Shown here piece by piece: positions 7,405 to 15,413 of a stretch of DNA of 18,732 nt. The DNA comes from Nitrospirota bacterium (lineage in GTDB: Bacteria > Nitrospirota > Thermodesulfovibrionia > Thermodesulfovibrionales > Magnetobacteriaceae), in assembly GCA_015233485.1 (NCBI GenBank), contig JADFXO010000041.1, positions 1-18,732 on the forward strand, written 5' to 3'. The notes beneath the pieces were generated by a model. It searched no databases and was not told the origin of the DNA. It worked only from the letters and a program-made list of their open reading frames with translations. Each line of letters opens with the position of its first letter. Positions within the stretch are counted from its first letter, which is position 1. The position numbers and the translations under genes were made by a program.

Positions 7405-9288
7405 ATGAAATTATCAATTACTGGCGGCAAGTCATTTGAGATTAACGCAGGCGCAACAATATACGAAACACTGAAGGCCAACGGGGTATTTCTTGTCTCC
7501 CCGTGCGGGGGCAAGGGCACATGCGGAAAGTGTCAGGTGAAAGTCACAAGCGGTAGCGTGGCAGTCAAATCCTACGGTAAGCTCGGCCAGCAAGAGCGCC
7601 ACAACGGGATTGTGCCGGCCTGCCAGACCAGCACTACCTCCGATTTACATATCGAAATCCCTGAGCATTCCAAACTCGTACTCGGCGGCAAGATAGCCGT
7701 AAGTATATTTAAAGACACGGCCGCGTATCTGCAATCATACGGCACCGGCATTGACCCGCTTGCAAAACGTGTGTCTCTGACCCTACCCCCACCAAGCATT
7801 CAGGACAACATCGGCGACCTGCAACGCCTCACCCGCTCACTTGACGGCATGGGTATAACTAATATGCGGTTTTCCCATGAATTTGTATCAACTCTAATGG
7901 AAACTCTAAGAGAAGGCGGCTTTAACGCCGTAGTATCATATTCAAAACCGAACGATACCACCTTTGATGCTATTTCGGCATATCCCCACGAGCAATGCAA
8001 GGGCCGCTTCGGCCTTGCAATCGACATAGGCACTACCACCGTGGTGGTTTATCTGGTTGACCTCAGCAACGGTACCGTCATTGACATTGGCTCAACCTAT
8101 AACTCCCAGACTAAATACGGCGACGATGTCATCACGAGGATAGTCCATGCCACCGAAGGCGGCGGCCTCGCAGATCTCCGCGATACCGTTGCCGGAGATA
8201 TAAACACGATAGTAGATTTCTTCAGCTCAAAACACAATATAGATAGACACGAAGTCGAGGCGGCCGTTATATCGGGAAACACCACCATGTCTCACATATT
8301 CTGGGGCCTCAACCCCGCATCAATAAGAGAAGACCCTTACATACCAACCGTAAATTACTACCCGATATGGAGGGGGGCTCAGGCAAGGCTCAACATTAAT
8401 CCCCTTGCCGCAGTGTATACATCCCCCTCGGTTGCAAGTTATGTAGGCGGGGATATCGTAACGGGAATCCTTGCCTCAAAGATGCACCGCAGCCCCGGCA
8501 TATCTCTTTTCATGGACATTGGGACAAATGCCGAGGTGGCCATTGGAAACGACGAATGGATTATGACGGCGGCGTGTTCGGCGGGGCCGTGCTTTGAAGG
8601 CGGCGGGATAAAGTTTGGGATGAGGGCAACTCAGGGGGCAATAGAATCAATAAAAATTGACCCGGCAACTCTGACGCCGTCTGTCAGCGTAATCGGCGGG
8701 GGAACTCCCACGGGGATTTGCGGCTCCGGTATGATTGACGCCATCGTGGAGCTATACAAAACCGGTATAATAAATCAAAAGGGTGTGTTTAACCCCGCAA
8801 AGTCGCCCCTCGTCAGAGAAGGTGAGGACGGCCTTGAGTTTTTAATATATAAATCCGACATCCCGCAAAGAGACATTGTACTGACAACGGTAGATATGGA
8901 AAACCTTATCAGGGCAAAGGCGGCGATATTTGCGGGCGTCTCACTGTTGCTTCGTGAGGCAGGGCTTACTCTGGATGTGTTGGAGAAGGTTTACGTTGCC
9001 GGAGGGTTTGGCAACTCACTGAACGTAGAAAAGGCCGTTATGCTTGGCATGATTCCTGACCTGCCGCCCGACAAATACATATTCCTTGGAAACACATCCA
9101 TCATTGGGGCATACCTTACCCTGATGTCTGACACGCTAAGAAAAGACCTTGAGTCAATCGCGTCGAAGATGACCTACATAGAGCTTTCGGTAGTTGGCGG
9201 CTATATGGACGAATACATGTCGGCCATGTTTATCCCGCACACTGACCTCTCAAAATTTCCATCGGTTGCGGCAGCGCTGGGCCTCTAA
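7405..9288 (+). CDS. RACo-type corrinoid activation protein (2Fe-2S ferredoxin plus ASKHA/DUF4445)
   Basis: Proteins of this type use ATP and a low-potential electron to return inactive Co(II) corrinoid proteins to the Co(I) state, supporting methyltransferases of the acetyl-CoA pathway or of methylotrophy. The N-terminal ferredoxin domain carries Cys34, Cys40, Cys43 and Cys73 in SPCGGKGTCGKCQV and PACQT. A linker of about 110 residues is followed by an actin-like ASKHA ATPase (about 200-600) with AIDIGTTTVVVYL, FMDIGTNAEVAIG, SAGPCFEGGGI, GICGSGMIDA and VAGGFGNSLN. The total of 627 residues is normal for the family. GAGGGG (7393-7398) lies 6 bases before the ATG. No corrinoid protein or methyltransferase is adjacent, so the target is unknown. 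The stop overlaps the start of mutL by one base. Confidence 0.88.
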   Translation: MKLSITGGKSFEINAGATIYETLKANGVFLVSPCGGKGTCGKCQVKVTSGSVAVKSYGKLGQQERHNGIVPACQTSTTSDLHIEIPEHSKLVLGGKIAVSIFKDTAAYLQSYGTGIDPLAKRVSLTLPPPSIQDNIGDLQRLTRSLDGMGITNMRFSHEFVSTLMETLREGGFNAVVSYSKPNDTTFDAISAYPHEQCKGRFGLAIDIGTTTVVVYLVDLSNGTVIDIGSTYNSQTKYGDDVITRIVHATEGGGLADLRDTVAGDINTIVDFFSSKHNIDRHEVEAAVISGNTTMSHIFWGLNPASIREDPYIPTVNYYPIWRGAQARLNINPLAAVYTSPSVASYVGGDIVTGILASKMHRSPGISLFMDIGTNAEVAIGNDEWIMTAACSAGPCFEGGGIKFGMRATQGAIESIKIDPATLTPSVSVIGGGTPTGICGSGMIDAIVELYKTGIINQKGVFNPAKSPLVREGEDGLEFLIYKSDIPQRDIVLTTVDMENLIRAKAAIFAGVSLLLREAGLTLDVLEKVYVAGGFGNSLNVEKAVMLGMIPDLPPDKYIFLGNTSIIGAYLTLMSDTLRKDLESIASKMTYIELSVVGGYMDEYMSAMFIPHTDLSKFPSVAAALGL

Positions 9289-10994
9289 TGTCGGCAACAC
9301 CAATTATTGAATTACTCGACACCACGCTCATTGATAAGATAGCTGCCGGTGAGGTGATAGAACGGCCGGCCTCGGTGGTAAAGGAACTTGTCGAAAACTC
9401 ACTAGACGCGGGAAGTTCCTGTATTAAAATAAACATCCTAAACGGCGGCAAGCACCTGATACGCGTGGCGGACGACGGCAGCGGCATGGTACCCGAGGAT
9501 GCCCTTAACTCCCTAAAAAGACACGCCACCAGCAAGATAAAACAGGAAAGCGACCTATCCCGGCTTTCCACTCTCGGCTTCAGAGGTGAGGCACTGTCGT
9601 CCATCGCGTCTGTGTCGAGGATGACAATAACCACCGCCCACGCCGGCACAACCCCCGGTACAATAATAGAAATCCACGGCGGCACAGTTAAGAGCGTGCG
9701 CGAATGCGCGGCTATTGGGACAACTATTGAGGCAAGGGAGCTGTTTTACAACACCCCCGCCAGAAAGAAATTCCTCAAAAGCACACAAAACGAGCTGTCC
9801 TATATCCTTGAGACGATTACCAATGCCGCGCTGTCCTATATTAACGTAAAATTTGTCGTCAACATCGATGAGCGCGAAGCTATGAATCTGCCCAACGCGG
9901 CAACTCTGGACGAGAGAATCCAGCAAATCTACGGCGCAGCGTTTTTAGACGGCCTCTTAGCGTTCAAAAAAGAATCGAATGAGCTTTCAATGCTTTCAAT
10001 CCACGGCTTTACATCTAAGGAGGGATTTTACAGACGTTCCAGAAGCCACCAGTACATGTTTATTAATCAAAGGCCGGTAAAGGACAACGTCCTGCGATAC
10101 GCGGTCTATCAGGCATATAAAACGCTGCTCAAAGAAGGGATGCACCCAATTTTTTTCTTATATGTGGGAATAAATCCAGCTGAGGTTGACTTCAACGTCC
10201 ACCCGACAAAAAAAGAAGTCAGATTTGCCGACCGCGACGCCATATATCGCATGACGATATCAGGTATTGGCAAGGCCCTAGTTAAAACTTCGGAGCCGGA
10301 GGCTATCCCTGACACCGCCAAGCCAGAAGGGCCAATCACACCGCGCCCCCAAAATAAGGATGCGGTATTCGATATGACCGCGGTATTCTCTGAAAATACT
10401 ATAGCTGCCCCCGTCCCATTGGCCTTATCTCACTCGCGGGATTTCATTTATCTTGGGGATGTATATGCGGCCTATGCCAATAAGGACGGCCTCTGTGTTA
10501 TTGACCACCATGCCGCCCACGAGAGGGTTTTATATGAGAGATTTAAAGGAGCGCAGCCGCCTATGACGGGCAGACTGCTCTTTCCCTATAACATTACTTT
10601 GCCAGCGCGGGAGTACGCGCTGCTTTGTGGCAATCTCGGCCTGCTTAATGACATGGGCATCGAAATTGAAGACTTTGGAAAGGACATGTTTATCATAAGG
10701 GCGCTGCCGGTGGAGCTGTTAAGCGCGGACATGACTGCGATACTATCGGACATTGCATCAAGTCTGGTTGATGTGATGGTTGAGCAGCCGGTTGACATTA
10801 TAAAAGACATCATTGCCAAACGCATAGCCTGCCACAGTTCGGTGAGGGGGAAGGCTGTACTGTCAGACAAGGAATTATCACAGTTAATAGACGACCTTAA
10901 TGCGGCTGATGACCCGGAGCACTGTCCGCACGGCAGACCCACAACAATTTACTTTTCTATCGACAACCTCAAAAAAATGTTCAAGAGAACATAA
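9288..10994 (+). CDS. mutL: DNA mismatch repair protein MutL (endonuclease type)
   Basis: MutL couples mismatch recognition by MutS to strand removal. The GHKL ATPase end is complete: KIAAGEVIERPASVVKELVENSLDAG begins near residue 17 (catalytic Glu36), DDGSGM is at 62-67, and RHATSKI and TLGFRGEALSS are at about 78-105. The C-terminal dimer/nuclease domain has DHHAAHERVLYE (406-417), ACHSSVRGK near 514-522 and CPHGRPT at 546-552, the metal-binding motifs of endonuclease-active MutL. The second residue of the first motif is His where Gln is usual (DQHA). At 568 residues it is a little short, through a compact linker. The ATG at 9288 shares one base with the preceding stop, and no strong Shine-Dalgarno is seen, so coupled translation is likely. 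No mutS is in view. Confidence 0.96.
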   Translation: MSATPIIELLDTTLIDKIAAGEVIERPASVVKELVENSLDAGSSCIKINILNGGKHLIRVADDGSGMVPEDALNSLKRHATSKIKQESDLSRLSTLGFRGEALSSIASVSRMTITTAHAGTTPGTIIEIHGGTVKSVRECAAIGTTIEARELFYNTPARKKFLKSTQNELSYILETITNAALSYINVKFVVNIDEREAMNLPNAATLDERIQQIYGAAFLDGLLAFKKESNELSMLSIHGFTSKEGFYRRSRSHQYMFINQRPVKDNVLRYAVYQAYKTLLKEGMHPIFFLYVGINPAEVDFNVHPTKKEVRFADRDAIYRMTISGIGKALVKTSEPEAIPDTAKPEGPITPRPQNKDAVFDMTAVFSENTIAAPVPLALSHSRDFIYLGDVYAAYANKDGLCVIDHHAAHERVLYERFKGAQPPMTGRLLFPYNITLPAREYALLCGNLGLLNDMGIEIEDFGKDMFIIRALPVELLSADMTAILSDIASSLVDVMVEQPVDIIKDIIAKRIACHSSVRGKAVLSDKELSQLIDDLNAADDPEHCPHGRPTTIYFSIDNLKKMFKRT

Positions 10995-10995
10995 T

Positions 10996-11096
10996 GAGTA
11001 CCGAAGCCGCCAACGGGCGGCAGCCCAAATTAAATAGATAAAGCATGTGCGAGAATACGGGGTGAAGGGGGATTATCCCCCTTCGTCTTTAATCCT
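10996..11096 (-). repeat. 101-bp dispersed repeat, copy 2 (inverted relative to copy 1)
   Basis: This is the reverse-orientation partner of 7239-7339, starting 1 base after the mutL stop. The two hairpins recur: GCCGCC/GGCGGC at 11006-11021 and GAAGGGGGA/TCCCCCTTC at 11064-11084. Differences from copy 1 fall in the loop-side and AT-rich parts; all stem bases are kept. Together the copies enclose about 3.66 kb holding exactly the RACo-type gene and mutL. Confidence 0.85.
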
Positions 11097-11130
11097 AATG
11101 AGTTTGCCCTGCCCTGTGTTTCTCGTGCAA

Positions 11131-11158
11131 TTGACAAATCGCCGGAAATAATTATATC
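11131..11158 (+). promoter_or_regulatory. Probable sigma70-type promoter for the FHA/vWA/PP2C/kinase cluster
   Basis: TTGACA at 11131-11136 is a perfect -35 hexamer. TATATC at 11153-11158 is a fair -10 (4 of 6 consensus bases) with 16-base spacing. It lies 44 bases before the start of the FHA gene, in the only intergenic gap upstream of this tightly packed run of genes, so it probably drives all five. It is a pattern match only. Confidence 0.5.
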
Positions 11159-11201
11159 TTACTCTAAAGAGGTGCCGATAAAATAAGGAGGGATTTAACA
11201 G

Positions 11202-11753
11202 ATGAAGCGATGCGCAAGCGGACACTACTACGACTCCGGCAAGTACTCCAATTGCCCATTATGCGGGGTTAATATCCCCGACATTGGCTCAACACGCCCG
11301 AAAGTGGGCAGCAGCCCAACAAACAATTTACCGGCGACGCGGGCAAAGGCCTCCTCCCCCGCCCCCAATATTGAGATTGAGACCGTCGGGCTCCTCAGGG
11401 ACAAGACAGGCTCAGACCCCGTCACAGGCTGGCTCGTCTGCATTGAAGGCGCCCAAAAAGGGAGAGATTATAGATTACGCAGTGAAAAGAATTTTATAGG
11501 GCGTGCCGATACAATGGATGTGTGCATTAAAGGCGACGAGGCCATATCAAGGCTCAATCATGCGGCGGTAAGTTATAATCCCAGGACGAACTCGTTTAAA
11601 ATCATATCAGGAGAGGGCAGGGGCATCGTTTTTTTAAATGGAGAAGAGGTTGACTCCGTTAAAGACCTTAACCCATATGATGAGATAGAACTTGGAAAGA
11701 CAAGGCTGAAGTTTTTTCCATGCTGCGGGGAGCATTTTAAATGGGAGGCATAA
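11202..11753 (+). CDS. Zinc-ribbon / FHA domain protein
   Basis: The 183-residue soluble protein opens with a small metal knuckle (Cys4, His8, Cys18, Cys21 in MKRCASGHYYDSGKYSNCPLCG). A Pro/Ala/Ser-rich linker (about 30-58) leads to an FHA domain (about 76-172). Conserved phospho-threonine-binding positions are visible: Gly100-Arg101 (FIGRA), Ser116 and His120 (ISRLNHA) and Asn146-Gly147 (FLNGEEV). FHA domains dock pThr peptides, so this is the likely cytoplasmic adaptor of the cluster, reading phosphorylation by the kinase at 16157-18088. AAGGAGGG at 11185-11192 gives a strong ribosome site 9 bases before the ATG. The gene overlaps the vWA gene by 13 bp. Domains are clear; partner and role are inferred. 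Confidence 0.88.
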   Translation: MKRCASGHYYDSGKYSNCPLCGVNIPDIGSTRPKVGSSPTNNLPATRAKASSPAPNIEIETVGLLRDKTGSDPVTGWLVCIEGAQKGRDYRLRSEKNFIGRADTMDVCIKGDEAISRLNHAAVSYNPRTNSFKIISGEGRGIVFLNGEEVDSVKDLNPYDEIELGKTRLKFFPCCGEHFKWEA

Positions 11754-13291
11754 GACCGGCGGCAGTGGTGCTTTGCCTTGCAGGGTTGATATTATTCATA
11801 GCGTTGCCAGAGCTACTGTTCGCGGGTGACATAGGGAGCTTTCGCGTTGAACAGGCCTTTGTGAAGCTGCCGAACATAAAGGTGTATGCCGGGATGCCCG
11901 ACCCTAACAGCGTTGATAATAAGACCGGCGATAATGACACCGGCAAGATTCAAATCACAGGAAGCTTAGGCACTGTTCAAACTACCACGGCAGAGATACT
12001 GCCTTTCGCTCAATCAGGCGAGGGCATCGGGTATGTGTTCTTAGTGGATATATCAGAATCCCTCAAGCTGCCGCAGTTTGAGCATATGCGGGAGGCCATA
12101 TCCGGCCTGATAGGCAATATGGCGCGAAAGGATATGGCGGCCATTATAACCTTTGGCAAAGACGTGAGGGTAGTCTGCGACTACACGGCTGACAAAAACG
12201 AATTGAAGACAAAGATAAACGCGCTAAAACCAACTGACAACCTGACACAGCTCCACAGGGGGCTGACCAGGGCGGTAGAGATGGGCAGGCGAAAAGACGC
12301 CAGCCTTCCGGCAAGAAAGGTAATCATAACGCTCTCAGACGGTGAGGATGACTTCGCCGGCGGCATGACCAAAGATGAGGTAATAGACATACTCAAAGTC
12401 GATAGAATTCCTATCTACGCCATAGGATTTTATAACCCGCCGGCAACTCCAAAAAAAGATGAACACCTCAAGACGCTCGGCGAGTTTGCAAGGAGGTCAG
12501 GCGGGGAGCTGATAAGGGCAAACGACTTGCCGTTGAGCGAAATATATACGATACTGCATAACAGGATTCGCAACTCATATATAATTAATCTGGCCTGCGC
12601 CGGCTGCACGGGCGATGGGCAGGCCTACAGGCTTCAACTTGTGCTGACTGAGGGGACAAAACAAATAACCGACGGTATGGACGTCAGGGTATTGCCGCGT
12701 GCCAGGGCAGCGCGCGCGCCCTCTGCCGTACCGGCCCCTGTGCCCGCTGCATCTGATGCGCAAGGCCGGGCCGCTCAGTTTACAGTCTATCCCGTATCTG
12801 CCGCCATAGTCTTAATTGTGGTATTAATCACAGTTATTGTAATGAGACGAAGACAAAGGCGACAACAGCAAAACAATGCCCTTCCGGACAGGACTGACGA
12901 CACTACTATGGCACAGCGGCCTAAAGAGGAGCACTTAAGAGATGAGCCGCAGCCCCCCCTGCCTCAGAGGGGAATAAGGTTCAAATTCACTGTAATCGGC
13001 CCGGCCCGCAAGACCATGGCCTATGAGGCAGTACTGGATAAACCCATAGTGATGGGGCGTAATCGGGCGTACTGCGCGGTAACAATCGCCGATGACATTG
13101 AGATTTCGGGCGTACACTGTGAGATAAGCAGAAGCGGCGGCAAGTTTTATATAAAGGACCTTGGCTCTACCAACGGCACACTGGTAAACGGAGTGTCTCT
13201 GATGTCGGTACAAAAAATTGACGACGGCGACACCATAACGTTAGGACAAACAGAGCTGCGGGTGTCCATACCGGCGCAAGCTGATAAATAA
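11741..13291 (+). CDS. Secreted-side vWA domain protein with cytoplasmic C-terminal FHA domain
   Basis: The 516-residue protein has an N-terminal signal/anchor segment (about 8-28, AVVLCLAGLILFIALPELLFA). A von Willebrand A domain (about 94-280) follows, with an intact MIDAS: Asp103-x-Ser105-x-Ser107 in DISES, and LSDGEDD as the later acidic loop. An Ala/Pro-rich linker precedes a second membrane segment (about 350-371, ending in RRRQRR). The cytoplasmic FHA domain (about 413-516) has Gly439-Arg440, Ser456-Gly-x-His459 and Asn478-Gly479. This topology puts the metal-dependent protein-binding vWA domain in the periplasm and the pThr-reading FHA inside. GGGGAG at 11727-11732 lies 8 bases before the ATG, which overlaps the previous gene by 13 bp. 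The ligand of the vWA domain is unknown. Confidence 0.88.
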   Translation: MGGIRPAAVVLCLAGLILFIALPELLFAGDIGSFRVEQAFVKLPNIKVYAGMPDPNSVDNKTGDNDTGKIQITGSLGTVQTTTAEILPFAQSGEGIGYVFLVDISESLKLPQFEHMREAISGLIGNMARKDMAAIITFGKDVRVVCDYTADKNELKTKINALKPTDNLTQLHRGLTRAVEMGRRKDASLPARKVIITLSDGEDDFAGGMTKDEVIDILKVDRIPIYAIGFYNPPATPKKDEHLKTLGEFARRSGGELIRANDLPLSEIYTILHNRIRNSYIINLACAGCTGDGQAYRLQLVLTEGTKQITDGMDVRVLPRARAARAPSAVPAPVPAASDAQGRAAQFTVYPVSAAIVLIVVLITVIVMRRRQRRQQQNNALPDRTDDTTMAQRPKEEHLRDEPQPPLPQRGIRFKFTVIGPARKTMAYEAVLDKPIVMGRNRAYCAVTIADDIEISGVHCEISRSGGKFYIKDLGSTNGTLVNGVSLMSVQKIDDGDTITLGQTELRVSIPAQADK

Positions 13292-13292
13292 A

Positions 13293-15413
13293 ATGAAGAT
13301 AGCCCCGGGGAATGCCCAACACCAGGGCAAACGCAAAGAACAGCAGGACTCATTGGGATTTTCTGATTTCGCTGACACCCGGTTCGTCAGGCACGGAGGC
13401 GTTATGGCCGCCCTCACCGACGGCATGGGAGGCATGGCGCATGGAAAACAAAGCAGCCATACCGCACTGCAAGGCATGTTGGAAAGTTATATGTCAAAGC
13501 GCCCCGATGAGGCAATAATCGACGCGCTTTACAAAGCAATTATCTGTGCCAATGGCCGCGCCTCCTCAGTGCCGGACGGTGCTTTCGCCGGCACTACTAT
13601 GGCCGCGTGCGTTATTCATAGCTCCTCTCTGTACTGGATTTGCGCCGGTGACAGCAGGATATATCTCCTAAGAAACGGCGCGCTCACCCAGATAAACACC
13701 GACCATACGTACGAAAACGAACTAATGAAGGAATTCGGGGCAGGAGATATGACAAAAGAGGAAATATATAACAACCCCGGCAGATTCGCGCTGACAAGCT
13801 ATCTGGGGCTGCCAGAGCTGAAGGCAATAGACAGAAACGTAAGGCCGTATCCTCTTTCAGAAGGGGACAGCGTTATTCTTTGCAGCGACGGCCTGTATAA
13901 TTCCCTCACGACACCCGAGATAAAGGAATCCATAACCCAAGACCCGCAAGCCTCGGCAGAGCGTCTGGTGCAAAAGGCAATATCAAAGCAGCGGCCAAAT
14001 CAGGACAACACATCGGCGGCAGTTCTGTCATGCCAGAGGACGGGTAAGATGTCATTTTTGAGTAAATTTATTAAAAAACTTACCTCTTTGATTATCGCGG
14101 CTCTCATGTTTTCAGGCATTATCACCTCAGGCGCCTCAGGCGATACCCTGCCGGTAAAGAGGATGAAGGACAGCACGGTAAGGATAATTGATTTCTACAA
14201 TGGAAAACTGATAGGTTCGGGTTCGGGCTTCGTCATAGGCGATGGTTATTATGTTGTAACCAATTGGCACGTAGTGGAGTGCATAGAGAAGGGATGCGAA
14301 CCAAAAGTCGCGGTTGGATTTGATGACGTAAGAGACGTTAAGGTTGTTCGCCACTCTGAGACAAAGGATATAGCAATTCTAAATCTATCAAGAAGGCTTG
14401 ATAAACCTTCGGTTGAGCTTATGTTAAGCGATAAGGTAGAGGATGCCCATACAGTTTACGCGATAGGATTTCCGGGCGCCGCCGATTATGGAATGGACAA
14501 GGCAACTTTTTTAGAGCCAAAGATATCAAGAGGCATAATAAGCGCAAAGGTTACTACCCCTGAAAGAGTAAGAATGTACCAGACAGACGCGACAATTAAT
14601 CCCGGCAACTCAGGCGGTCCAATGTTTAACGACAAGGGTTATGTTATCGGGATAAACTCGTTAAAAATTGTAAAAAAGGATGTACAGGGCATCGGATGGG
14701 CGATTCAGGTTGACGAGCTTGTGCCTGAACTCAGGATGGCAGGGGTCGAGTATTCGGAAGGAGCTATTGAGGTAAGCCCACCGGAACAAACCCCTCAGCC
14801 GGAGCAGACTGAAACACCCGCACCTATCCAATCTCCCACACCAACACCGGCACTCTCACCAGCTAATAAAACTCCCGCACCAACCCCGGCTAATAAAACT
14901 CCCCTTGCGCCACAGCGCGCCGCCGCGCCTAATGCTAATCCTGATAACAAGACTAACTACATGATGGTCAGCGCCGTTGGCATAGGCGCGATTGCCATTG
15001 TGATAATTTCGCTGCTCCTTATGAAAAGGCGTAAGGGTGTTGTGCCGGTAAACACACCCCCTGCGCCGGCCATGCAGGGCAGTCCTCAGAGGCCGCTTCT
15101 GATAGGGATAAGCGGCGAATACGCCGGCGCCAAAATCCCCCTGCTCACCGAACAGGTGGTAATAGGGCGCGACCCGCGCAAGTCAAATTTAGTTTTTACA
15201 CGCTCAAGCGATATGATAAGCGCGATGCACTGCAAGGTGGGCTATGACATACCAACCAAATCTTTCTACATCGAGGACTGCGGCTCAAAAAACGGGACGT
15301 TTTTACGCAGTGGGCAGCGCCTGCCCGAGAATAAGAAATACTACGTCGGGGCTGGCTCTGATTTTTACCTGAGCGACCATATAAACATGTTTGAGCTGGG
15401 TTTCGAAAGATGA
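13293..15413 (+). CDS. PP2C phosphatase - TM - trypsin-like protease - TM - FHA fusion protein
   Basis: One uninterrupted frame of 706 residues. Residues 1-250 form a PP2C-type Ser/Thr phosphatase: Asp19 (EQQDS), DGMGG (43-47), GDSR (119-122), SDG (198-200) and QDN (237-239). Then come a membrane segment (about 261-280), an S1C/HtrA-like serine protease (about 285-485) with His326 (NWHVV), Asp359 (TKDIAIL) and Ser440 (GNSGGP), a Pro/Thr linker with a repeated PANKTPAP unit (about 495-550), a second membrane segment (557-577, followed by KRRK), and an FHA domain (about 600-706; Gly625-Arg626, Ser643, His646, Asn667-Gly668). The predicted topology is phosphatase inside, protease in the periplasm, FHA inside. 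Met253 has its own ribosome site and begins a signal-like sequence, so a separate protease-FHA product is also possible. No PDZ domain is seen. The gene follows the vWA gene after 1 base. Confidence 0.88.
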   Translation: MKIAPGNAQHQGKRKEQQDSLGFSDFADTRFVRHGGVMAALTDGMGGMAHGKQSSHTALQGMLESYMSKRPDEAIIDALYKAIICANGRASSVPDGAFAGTTMAACVIHSSSLYWICAGDSRIYLLRNGALTQINTDHTYENELMKEFGAGDMTKEEIYNNPGRFALTSYLGLPELKAIDRNVRPYPLSEGDSVILCSDGLYNSLTTPEIKESITQDPQASAERLVQKAISKQRPNQDNTSAAVLSCQRTGKMSFLSKFIKKLTSLIIAALMFSGIITSGASGDTLPVKRMKDSTVRIIDFYNGKLIGSGSGFVIGDGYYVVTNWHVVECIEKGCEPKVAVGFDDVRDVKVVRHSETKDIAILNLSRRLDKPSVELMLSDKVEDAHTVYAIGFPGAADYGMDKATFLEPKISRGIISAKVTTPERVRMYQTDATINPGNSGGPMFNDKGYVIGINSLKIVKKDVQGIGWAIQVDELVPELRMAGVEYSEGAIEVSPPEQTPQPEQTETPAPIQSPTPTPALSPANKTPAPTPANKTPLAPQRAAAPNANPDNKTNYMMVSAVGIGAIAIVIISLLLMKRRKGVVPVNTPPAPAMQGSPQRPLLIGISGEYAGAKIPLLTEQVVIGRDPRKSNLVFTRSSDMISAMHCKVGYDIPTKSFYIEDCGSKNGTFLRSGQRLPENKKYYVGAGSDFYLSDHINMFELGFER
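14035..14040 (+). promoter_or_regulatory. Internal ribosome binding site before Met253 of the PP2C-protease-FHA gene
   Basis: AGAGGA at 14035-14040 lies 8 bases before an in-frame ATG at 14049. That ATG starts a sequence with basic residues and then a hydrophobic stretch, exactly where the PP2C domain ends. It may yield a 454-residue protease-FHA protein in addition to the full-length fusion. Confidence 0.45.

Noticed and set aside
7239..11096. A composite transposon with the 101-bp repeats as ends
   Set aside because: No transposase lies between the copies, no flanking target duplication is visible, and both enclosed genes are ordinary chromosomal families.
14764..14950. Low-complexity Pro/Thr region as a DNA repeat or recombination site
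   Set aside because: The repeated GCTAATAAAACTCCC units are two copies inside a normal periplasmic linker and are explained by coding sequence.
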